From NCBI GenBank assembly GCA_964600965.1, contig CAZRLO010000087.1:1-11933 (forward strand): a stretch of DNA of 11,933 nucleotides, given 5' to 3'. Numbering within the stretch: the first letter of the stretch is position 1; each line of letters opens with the position of its first letter. The position numbers and the translations under genes were made by a program. The notes under the pieces are model-generated. The model was not told the DNA's origin. It was given only the letters and a program-made list of their open reading frames with translations, and made no database searches. The DNA comes from UBA5972 sp964600965. GTDB lineage: Bacteria > Pseudomonadota > Alphaproteobacteria > Rhodobacterales > Rhodobacteraceae. Below, piece after piece: positions 6,133 to 11,933 of the stretch.

Positions 6133-8379
6133 TCATTTCTCGGTGAACTTCAACTCGATACGCCGGTTCTGGGCGCGGGCCGCTTCGGTATTGGCCCGGT
6201 TGATTGGCTGAAATTCGCCAAAACCCGCCGCCGCCAACCGGTCCGACGGCATTCCTAGGTCTTCGATCATATAGCGCACGACCGAAAGCGCGCGGCCCTG
6301 ACTTAGCTCCCAATTGTCCTTGAATTCACCGGTTCCGCTCAGCGGAACATTGTCGGTGTGGCCGTCCACGCGCAATATCCAGTCAAGCTCGGGCGGTATC
6401 TGGTTCGAAATTTCGCGGATCAGCCCGGCGACCCTGGCGATTTCGTGTTTGCCTGTTGGTGCCAGTTCGGTTGACCCGGCGGAAAAAAGGACTTCAGAGG
6501 AAAACACGAACCGGTCGCCAACGATGCGAACGCCCTCGCGATTGCCCAGCAGGTCACGCAACTGGCCGAAGAATTCGGATTTGAACTTTTCCAGATCCTT
6601 TGCTTCGAGTTCCAGGCGCTTGCGTTCGGCCTCTTCCAGTTCGGCACGGCGGCGCTGTTCTTCGGCAACGCGTTTCTGTTCGGCGGCGACCTGCGCCAGT
6701 GCGACATTGAGGTTTGATCCAAGCGCCTCGATCTGCACCTGCGCTTCGGTGTCGCGGGCTTTGGCGTCGTCCAGAAGCGCTTGCAAGGCATTCAACTGCT
6801 TGCGCAGCGTGGCGGTCTGCTGGTTCAGCACCGCAATCTGGCGCTGGCTTTCGGCGGACCGCGCCTGTTCCTCGCTCAGCAGATCGTTGGCTTCGGCCAG
6901 CAGCACCCGGCGTTGTTCGGCCTTGCTCAAGAGCAGGCCCGCATCCTGTTCCGCCGCCAGCTTTGCGGCCAACGCGGCGGCCAGCCGCTGTTCCAGATCG
7001 CCGCGGTCGGCCTCGGCTGCGGCCAGCAACGAGGCACCTTCGTCGCCGGATTGTTCGAGTTGCGCGATCACCGCCGCCAACCGGGCGTTAAGCGCGGCCT
7101 TGTCGGTTTCCAGGGTCGAAATCCGGGCCTCGGCGTCGGCACCTGCCAACGTCGCGTTGTCCCGTGCCAGCAACGCAGCGGCGAGCAGGGTATCGACTTC
7201 CTTTTTTGCCACTTCCGCCGCGGCCAGCAAGGTGAGCGTATCCTCCGCCTGCTGGCGCTGTTCCTCCAGCGCCAGCGTCATCGCGGTCAGCTCGGCCTGC
7301 GATTGTTCCAGCTTTTTCCGCAAGGCCGCCGCCGCCGCTGCTTCGGTCAGGCGGGTTTTTTCCTCTTCGGTCAGCGCGGCTTCGGTGTCGACCAGCCGTT
7401 TTCGCAACGCCTCGGCCGCGGCGGCCTCGGCCAACCGCGCCTTTTCCTCGTCTGTCAAATCGGATTGCGAGGCCAAAAGCTGCGCGCGCAACTGCGCCGC
7501 CGCCGCCTCGATGGCCAGCCGTTCCTTTTCGCTGTCGCTCAGCCCCGCTTCGAGCACTTCAAGCCGCGCCCGCAATTCGGCCGCATTCAGGATTTCATTG
7601 TCGTGGGCGGCACGGCTGGTCGCCAGTTCCGCCGCCATACTGGCGAGTTGCGCCTCAAGTTCGGTCAGGCCACTTTGCGTCGCACCCAGATCGTTTCGCG
7701 TGTTCTGCAACGCGGCCAACGCGGTTGTCAGCGACGTGTCGCGCTCTGCCAGCGACGCCCGCGTCTGCGCGATCAACGCCTCCAGCGCCTCGCGTTTTGC
7801 AGCGGCAAGACGGGCGGCCTCGGCGCCCGCGTCGATCTCGTCGCGGGCCCGGGCCAGTGCCAGTTGCAGGGCCTCTTGTTCGGTTGCAATGCGCAGATTT
7901 TCGGCCTCGGCTTCGGATATCCTGGCGGCAAGGGCGGCATTGTCGCCTTCAAGCCCCTGATTATCCAGAACCAGTTGCGATCGTTCGCTCAGCAACGAGG
8001 CGACCTGCGCCTCGAAACTTGCAATCTGGGTTTGCTGGTTCTTGGTCTGCTGCGAAAGCGTGGCGATCAGTGCCGCCTGAACGTCCGCCGTGGAAACCGC
8101 TGCCGTCAGTTCGCCGTCCAGCCGGTCAACCTCGACTTCCAGGCCGTCGGATTTCTGTTGTTCGATCCCAAGGGCTTCGGCCAGATTGGCGACCTGTTGG
8201 CTGAGATAGTCAAGCTGCGTGTCCTGGGTAGTGATGGTTTCGCGCAGGATATATTGCACGATCATGAAGATCGTGAGCACGAACATCAGTACCAGCAGCA
8301 AAGCGGTCATCGCGTCGACAAAGCCGGGCCAGATACCGGTGCTGAATCGATTTTGCCCACCTCGTCGCGTCAAAGCCAT
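6133..8379 (-). CDS. MotB/OmpA-like peptidoglycan-binding protein with very long coiled coil
   Basis: This is probably the stator-like, peptidoglycan-anchored partner of the ExbB/MotA-like channel encoded just upstream. The 748-residue product has a short basic N-terminus, then one membrane helix (about 22-45) led by WPGFVDAMTALLLVL. D22 sits where MotB carries its essential proton-binding Asp. Residues about 50-600 are Ala/Glu/Leu-rich coiled coil. Residues about 615-748 form an OmpA-C domain with VDGHTDNVPL, NWELSQGRA and AQNRRIELKF; D676 and R696 are the likely diaminopimelate-binding pair. Three 28-residue repeats occur at 280-363. ATG 8379 is chosen because the upstream stop codon lies 4 bases away and AAGG is 9 nt upstream, which suggests translational coupling. 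Relatives I know of with MotB-like architecture have far shorter linkers. The biological role is unknown; annotation pipelines usually call it a peptidoglycan-binding protein. Confidence 0.9.
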   Translation of the reverse strand: MALTRRGGQNRFSTGIWPGFVDAMTALLLVLMFVLTIFMIVQYILRETITTQDTQLDYLSQQVANLAEALGIEQQKSDGLEVEVDRLDGELTAAVSTADVQAALIATLSQQTKNQQTQIASFEAQVASLLSERSQLVLDNQGLEGDNAALAARISEAEAENLRIATEQEALQLALARARDEIDAGAEAARLAAAKREALEALIAQTRASLAERDTSLTTALAALQNTRNDLGATQSGLTELEAQLASMAAELATSRAAHDNEILNAAELRARLEVLEAGLSDSEKERLAIEAAAAQLRAQLLASQSDLTDEEKARLAEAAAAEALRKRLVDTEAALTEEEKTRLTEAAAAAALRKKLEQSQAELTAMTLALEEQRQQAEDTLTLLAAAEVAKKEVDTLLAAALLARDNATLAGADAEARISTLETDKAALNARLAAVIAQLEQSGDEGASLLAAAEADRGDLEQRLAAALAAKLAAEQDAGLLLSKAEQRRVLLAEANDLLSEEQARSAESQRQIAVLNQQTATLRKQLNALQALLDDAKARDTEAQVQIEALGSNLNVALAQVAAEQKRVAEEQRRRAELEEAERKRLELEAKDLEKFKSEFFGQLRDLLGNREGVRIVGDRFVFSSEVLFSAGSTELAPTGKHEIARVAGLIREISNQIPPELDWILRVDGHTDNVPLSGTGEFKDNWELSQGRALSVVRYMIEDLGMPSDRLAAAGFGEFQPINRANTEAARAQNRRIELKFTEK
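7291..7542 (-). repeat. Three 28-residue (84-bp) tandem repeats in the coiled coil
   Basis: Residues 280-307, 308-335 and 336-363 align without gaps. Each begins L-(S/T)-(D/E)-x-E-K-x-R-L and passes through an AAAA tract to a Leu/Arg/Lys-rich end. Twenty-eight residues are exactly four heptads, so the repeat keeps coiled-coil register. Recent internal duplication is the simplest origin, with copies 2 and 3 the most alike. Confidence 0.85.
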
Positions 8380-8383
8380 ATGA

Positions 8384-9622
8384 TCAGACCTTGCCGCGCT
8401 GCGCAGCCGATTGCGGTTGGACCGGTGGCTTGCGGCTCAGGCTGCGAACGGATTTGTTGAGCGCGGCCATATCGGCGCGAAGCTCGGCTACAGTATCCTG
8501 ACGTCCCGCCGACATTTCTTCGAGGATGCGCAACAATTGCACGTCGATGCTGCGCAGGCGCATCCGGCTTTCGGCGTCCGTGGGCTCGTCGGCCTGTTTG
8601 ACGGCCAGCTCGGCGATTTTCTCCTGCCCGCCCGCAATGCGTTCCAAAAGGCGGTTCTGCTCTGAAATGGCTTGCTGGGCCGCGGCATTGTTGTTCTGGG
8701 CCCCCAGCTTGGCGTTCAACTCCAACAGCGCCTGCGTCAACGCCGACAAGCGTTCGCCGGTTTCGGACTGGGTATCCTCGGCCCGGATAAAGGTCTTGTG
8801 CAGCTCTTCGACGCTTTCGGCCATCCGGTGAAACGCCACATCCGACGCACCACCGTCAAAAGTGCCGCCAGAAGATTCTCCATCGCCGGCATGGAATCCG
8901 ACCTGAGTGATGGTTGAAAGCCATTCCTCCAGTTCCCGATAAAACCGGTTCTGGCCGTTGCCGGTGAACAGGTCCAACAGCCCGACCACCAGCGATCCGG
9001 CCAGTCCCAGCAGCGACGACGCAAAGGCGGTGCCCATACCGCCAAGCTGTTTTTCCAATCCGGTCATCAGGCGGCCGAATACCTCGACCCCGCCCTCGCC
9101 CTCGGACGGGGCCAGGGAACGGATCGTGTCGACCACCGCAGGAACCGTGGTGGCCAGCCCATAAAACGTGCCCAAAAGACCGAGGAATATTGATAGATTG
9201 ATGATATAGCGCGTGAACTCGCGCCCCTCGTCCAGCCGGATGGCCATGGAATCCAGAATGGAGCGCGACGACGATGCGCTGATCTGGGTGCGCGAGTCCC
9301 GCGCCCGCAGCAACGTCGCCAGCGAAACCAGCAGACGCGGCGCTGCGACAAATTCGTGCCCCGCGCGTTGCATCGCGAAACCTTCGATCCAGCTTATCGA
9401 CGATATGAGCGAAAAAACCTGCCAGAAACAGGAAATCACCCCAATCAGGAACACCGCAATGATCACGCCGTTCAGGTAAGGACTGGTCAGAAAGACCGGC
9501 CCGACCGACGGAAATGCAAGCCACGCCCCGACCGAAACCAGACCGATGACCGCCATCATGGTCAGAATCGACCGAACCGGCTGCGAAAATTGCGGCTCGG
9601 CCTCTACGTCCGGCTTGTGCAT
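8384..9622 (-). CDS. MotA/TolQ/ExbB-family proton channel protein
   Basis: This is an inner-membrane channel subunit of the MotA/TolQ/ExbB superfamily, expected to form an oligomer around the MotB-like protein encoded next and to couple ion flow to movement at the envelope. The 412-residue product has four predicted helices (about 20-38, 52-72, 140-160 and 194-218). The family signature is in the last two: INLSIFLGLLGTFYGLATTVP and GGMGTAFASSLLGLAGSLVVG. A cytoplasmic tail (about 262-395) is helical and coiled-coil-like, with Gln/Asn-rich AQNNNAAAQQA, and ends in a Pro/Gln/Arg stretch. The frame is open up to an ATG at 9760, but I chose ATG 9622 because AAGGG (9630-9634) lies 7 nt upstream and the homologous proteins I recall start there. 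It is first in the operon and its stop is 4 bases from the next start. It is not a canonical TolQ or MotA. Confidence 0.9.
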   Translation of the reverse strand: MHKPDVEAEPQFSQPVRSILTMMAVIGLVSVGAWLAFPSVGPVFLTSPYLNGVIIAVFLIGVISCFWQVFSLISSISWIEGFAMQRAGHEFVAAPRLLVSLATLLRARDSRTQISASSSRSILDSMAIRLDEGREFTRYIINLSIFLGLLGTFYGLATTVPAVVDTIRSLAPSEGEGGVEVFGRLMTGLEKQLGGMGTAFASSLLGLAGSLVVGLLDLFTGNGQNRFYRELEEWLSTITQVGFHAGDGESSGGTFDGGASDVAFHRMAESVEELHKTFIRAEDTQSETGERLSALTQALLELNAKLGAQNNNAAAQQAISEQNRLLERIAGGQEKIAELAVKQADEPTDAESRMRLRSIDVQLLRILEEMSAGRQDTVAELRADMAALNKSVRSLSRKPPVQPQSAAQRGKV

Positions 9623-9718
9623 CGATTTGCCCTTACTCGCCCCGTCTTTTTCGTTGGCGCGAACATACTTCGCCCGCCCCGCCGTGCCAACAAACAAGTT
9701 CGCAATAGGCAAAAACCC

Positions 9719-9747
9719 CTTACAAGCCCTGAATATCGTGGCATAAT
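9719..9747 (+). promoter_or_regulatory. sigma70-type promoter of the SPFH-NfeD operon
   Basis: CTTACA (9719-9724), a 17-bp spacer and CATAAT (9742-9747) match the consensus at 4/6 and 5/6 positions. Transcription would start near 9754, leaving a leader of about 45 nt before the GTG at 9799. The -10 overlaps the left half of an inverted repeat (9743-9766). Confidence 0.5.
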
Positions 9748-9766
9748 CACCTATATACATGATTAT
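9743..9766. promoter_or_regulatory. Inverted repeat in the divergent promoter region, candidate operator
   Basis: ATAATCA (9743-9749) and TGATTAT (9760-9766) are perfect inverted 7-mers separated by 10 bases with a CCTATATACA centre. The half-site centres are 17 bp apart. The dyad covers the predicted -10 of the SPFH promoter and lies about 120-145 bp upstream of the channel gene on the other strand, so a bound dimer could affect both operons. No regulator gene is in the window. Confidence 0.45.
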
Positions 9767-9798
9767 TGGTTCAAATTGGGCGACAAAAGGGGAATTCT

Positions 9799-10791
9799 GT
9801 GAATGATTTCATAGGTATCGGTTCATCGGGCATGACGGCGCTGGTGGTACTGGTCTTTGCCGCCGTCCTGATCGTGATGATGGTCAAGTCCGTCCCGCAG
9901 GGCGAGGAATGGACGGTCGAACGGTTTGGCCGGTACACCCGCACGCTGAAACCGGGTCTGCGGTTCCTGGTCCCGATCATGGACAAGGTCGGTGCACGCG
10001 TAAATATGATGGAAACCGTGCTGGATATCGAAAGCCAGGAGGTGATCACCCGCGACAACGCGATGGTATCCGCGGATGCGGTTGCATTTTATCAGGTCGT
10101 GGATGCTGCAAGTTCCGCCTATGAGGTCAGAAATCTGGAGCGTGCGCTGACGAACCTGTCGATGACGAATATCCGTTCGGTCATCGGCTCGATGGACCTG
10201 GACGAAAGCCTGTCCAACCGCGACCAGATCAATTCAAGGCTGCTGTCAGTAATCGACGAGGCCAGCAACCCCTGGGGCGTCAAGGTCACGCGGGTCGAGA
10301 TCAAGGATCTGTCACCGCCCCCTGATATCAATGACGCGATGGCCCGGCAGATGAAGGCAGAGAGGACCAAGCGCGCCGACATCCTGCAGGCCGAGGGTCA
10401 GAAACAATCCGCCATCCTGAAAGCCGAGGGCGAACGCGAAGCGCAGATCCGCGAAGCCGAGGGGCGCAAGGAAGCCGCATTTCTGGATGCCGAGGCGCGC
10501 GAGCGCTCGGCCCAAGCCGAGGCCGAGGCGACCAGGATGGTTTCCGAGGCCATCTCTTCGGGTGATATTCAGGCGGTCAACTATTTCGTGGCGCAGCGGT
10601 ACACCGACGCGCTAAGGGATATCGCTTCGGCGCCGAATGCCAAGACGGTGATGATCCCGCTCGAAGCGTCGGGTCTGATCGGGTCGATCTCGGGTGTTGC
10701 AGATATCGCCAAGGCCGTGCTTGGCGATCCTCCGCCCAAACCGGCACCGCCCGCCGCGGCGAAACCCCGCGCCCGCACCGCCAAGCCCTGA
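9799..10791 (+). CDS. SPFH/Band 7 (stomatin, QmcA-like) membrane protein
   Basis: This belongs to the SPFH family, whose members oligomerise on the inner membrane and organise membrane domains or chaperone membrane proteases. The 330-residue product has one N-terminal helix (about 13-29) and an SPFH domain (about 33-200) containing GEEWTVERFGRYTRTLKPGLRFLVP, EVITRDNAMVSADAV and VKVTRVEIKDLSPP. A charged helix follows in which AEG/AEA recurs every 11 residues (198, 209, 220, 231), a hendecad coiled coil. The C-terminal tail is Pro/Ala/Lys-rich. GTG 9799 is chosen because AAAGGGG (9786-9792) lies 6 nt upstream; an in-frame TTG at 9766 would only add residues ahead of the helix. An NfeD-like gene follows after 14 bases, the same pairing as qmcA-ybbJ in E. 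coli. QmcA-like is a family-level call. Confidence 0.93.
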   Translation: MNDFIGIGSSGMTALVVLVFAAVLIVMMVKSVPQGEEWTVERFGRYTRTLKPGLRFLVPIMDKVGARVNMMETVLDIESQEVITRDNAMVSADAVAFYQVVDAASSAYEVRNLERALTNLSMTNIRSVIGSMDLDESLSNRDQINSRLLSVIDEASNPWGVKVTRVEIKDLSPPPDINDAMARQMKAERTKRADILQAEGQKQSAILKAEGEREAQIREAEGRKEAAFLDAEARERSAQAEAEATRMVSEAISSGDIQAVNYFVAQRYTDALRDIASAPNAKTVMIPLEASGLIGSISGVADIAKAVLGDPPPKPAPPAAAKPRARTAKP

Positions 10792-10805
10792 ACCGGAGGC
10801 AATGA

Positions 10806-11270
10806 ATGCAACTGTTCGAAATTCTGCACGGAATCTCGCCATGGTGGTGGGTCGCGTTTGGCGTTGGCCTTGGCGCGCTGGAAATGGCGACGATGTCGTT
10901 TTTTCTGATCTGGCCGGCCATTGCGGCGGTGCTGATCGGCGTTCTGCTTTGGGCCGCGCCTGCCATGAGCGGCGAGGCTCAGATCGCGATTTTTGCGGGC
11001 GTTTCCGTGATCCTGACCTTCGCTGGCCGGTCGGTCCTGTTGCGTTATGGTGACGGAGGGGCGGAAAATCCGGCACTCAATGCACGGGGGAACCTGATGG
11101 TCGGACGCCACGCGCAGGTGGTCGCTTTTTCCGGACCCGAAGGCAACGTCACCATCGACGGCGTGCGCTGGCGCGCGATCTGGCCCGAAGACGGCGGCGC
11201 CGAACCCGGCGCGACCGTCAAGGTGACCCGCGCCGAGGGTATGACCCTGTTTGTCGAAACCACCGACTAG
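10806..11270 (+). CDS. NfeD-like membrane protein with OB-fold domain
   Basis: This is an NfeD-family partner of the SPFH protein upstream, expected to act with it at the inner membrane. The 154-residue product is the short, protease-less form. Hydrophobic segments cover about 11-50 (PWWWVAFGVGLGALEM onward) and about 58-79. A soluble OB-fold domain covers about 95-152, with GNVTIDGVRWRAIW, PGATVKVTRAEG and TLFVETTD typical of the family. ATG 10806 is preceded by GGAGG (10795-10799) with a 6-nt spacer, just after the SPFH stop, so the two are co-transcribed. A second ATG at 10802 is in another frame. Confidence 0.93.
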   Translation: MQLFEILHGISPWWWVAFGVGLGALEMATMSFFLIWPAIAAVLIGVLLWAAPAMSGEAQIAIFAGVSVILTFAGRSVLLRYGDGGAENPALNARGNLMVGRHAQVVAFSGPEGNVTIDGVRWRAIWPEDGGAEPGATVKVTRAEGMTLFVETTD

Positions 11271-11696
11271 CATTCGGCCAGACGGTGTTGCCGGTTTTCG
11301 CCCAATTCTGAACTCGCCGAAGGAAGTGCGGCGGGCAGACGGGCGCGGTCAGAACGCGCGCGGTGCGCCAAATCTGCGATCATGGCGTTGTGCTGGGGAC
11401 GTGTCCCTGCCAATCGCGAAAATCCCACGCGTGCGACCGTCGGATTTCGACGGTTGAAAATATCCCCGCCTTGGCTGAAAGGGCCAATTTCGATCGAGGG
11501 CGCGGCCCGGCGGGCGGACGACCCTCGTGAATGCAAGACGCGGTGGGCCGGTCGCCTTTTGATCGCTTTGCCGGGTCATTCGGGACCGCCGGCTGCGTGG
11601 CAGGGTCAATCGATCCATCGGCGCGCCGGTCCCCTGGCCCTTGAACCCGTCGATCCATTGGTGATCCGGTCGATCAGATTGCAGGTCCGACAGGAT
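11271..11696. other. Intergenic region after the NfeD-like gene
   Basis: No convincing gene is seen on either strand; the frames are short, Arg/Pro-rich and lack recognisable motifs. Small dyads are present, including GGGAC-GT-GTCCC near 11397-11408 and the 7-bp stem at 11436-11454. From about 11600 onward CGGTC-like words become frequent, apparently the decayed left edge of the octamer array. Confidence 0.5.
11274..11301 (+). terminator. Weak candidate terminator after the NfeD-like gene
   Basis: TCGGC just past the stop codon can pair with GCCGG about 11 bases later (one U-G pair), followed by TTTTCG. The stem is short and the loop large, so support is weak. A better stem, ACCGTCG-GATTT-CGACGGT (11436-11454), lies 165 bp downstream but has no T tract. 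Confidence 0.25.
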
Positions 11697-11933
11697 ATCC
11701 GGTCACCTGGTCGCCCGGTGTATCGGTCATCCAGCCTACGTGTCAATCGGTTCGCCAGTTTATCAGTCTGCCAGTCTACCAGTCTGCCAGTCTGCCAGTC
11801 CGCCAGTCATCCGGTCTGCCAGTCTACCAGTCCGCCAGTCATCCGGTCTATCGGTCTACCGGTCCACCAGTCATCCAGTCATCCAGTCATCCGGTCATCC
11901 AGTCATCCGGTCTACCGGTCTACCGGTCTACCG
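11697..11933. repeat. Tandem array of degenerate octamers, consensus NNCCRGTC
   Basis: About 30 successive 8-bp units run to the window edge and are cut by it. The commonest are TGCCAGTC, TACCAGTC, ATCCAGTC, ATCCGGTC, TACCGGTC and CGCCAGTC. Register is exact from about 11753 onward; to the left, units such as CACCTGGT and TACGTGTC show decay. Variation is concentrated at the first two positions and at the A/G site. The period is not a multiple of three and there is no start with a ribosome binding site, so a repeat-protein gene is unlikely, although one plus frame stays open to the edge. Confidence 0.92.

Noticed and set aside
6314..8460. Two frames of about 550 codons antisense to the OmpA-like gene (6314-7960 and 6781-8460)
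   Set aside because: They are Ser/Ala- or Gly/Gln/Arg-rich shadows produced by the repetitive Ala/Glu/Leu codons of the coiled coil, and have no domain of their own.
6133..9622. A complete Zorya defence system
   Set aside because: Only the two membrane-motor-like genes are present. The flanking genes are SPFH-NfeD and clpA, and no helicase or nuclease effector is seen.
9623..9760. Longer N-terminus for the ExbB-like protein from ATG 9760
   Set aside because: The extra 46 residues are not protein-like and overlap the divergent promoter region, and ATG 9622 has a good Shine-Dalgarno sequence.
9769..9780. GGTTCAAATTGG resembling a tRNA T-arm
   Set aside because: There is no matching acceptor stem, anticodon arm or D-arm around it, and it lies in the SPFH leader.
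11697..11933. CRISPR array or repeat-protein gene
   Set aside because: The units are 8 bp without spacers. The open plus frame has no supported start, and an 8-bp period shifts frame each unit, so openness simply reflects the absence of stop words in the repeat.

Overview
The window looks like chromosomal core DNA of an alphaproteobacterium of the Rhodobacterales (Roseobacter-type) group. The grounds are a high-GC coding pattern, a cysteine-free 206-residue ribosomal protein S4 encoded alone, a DUF374-type lysophospholipid acyltransferase, a typical alphaproteobacterial ClpA, and the ExbB-like / OmpA-like pair beside an SPFH-NfeD pair. Family assignments come from recognising protein motifs, not from a database search.

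Layout: (1) 1-744 (+) is the 3' part of an SGNH-hydrolase-like gene that runs tail-to-tail into rpsD. (2) 698-1318 (-) is rpsD, with a clear sigma70-type promoter, a leader of about 120 nt and a strong intrinsic terminator that lies inside the neighbouring reading frame. (3) 1780-2460 (+) is a lysophospholipid acyltransferase. (4) 2666-4987 (+) is clpA. (5) 4988-6132 is about 1.1 kb without a convincing gene; its right half holds a boxA-like sequence, a set of mutually exclusive stem-loops, two 34-bp tandem repeats and four palindromes laid end to end. (6) 6133-9622 (-) is a two-gene operon: a MotA/TolQ/ExbB-like channel protein, then a MotB/OmpA-like protein with an exceptionally long coiled coil. 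(7) 9799-11270 (+), divergent from that operon, is an SPFH/stomatin gene followed by an NfeD-like gene. (8) 11271-11933 has no convincing gene and ends in a degenerate tandem array of octamers that runs off the window.

Functionally, several products act at the cell envelope: the acyltransferase on membrane lipid, the ExbB/OmpA-like pair as a probable ion-driven complex anchored to peptidoglycan, and SPFH-NfeD as a membrane-organising pair. ClpA and S4 are housekeeping. The channel operon and the SPFH-NfeD operon are transcribed divergently from about 180 bp. That interval holds an inverted repeat overlapping the predicted -10 of the SPFH promoter, so shared control is possible. The most unusual features are the palindrome cluster, the overlength MotB-like coiled coil, the divergent dyad and the octamer array. 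I see no defence island, prophage, CRISPR array or complete transposon.
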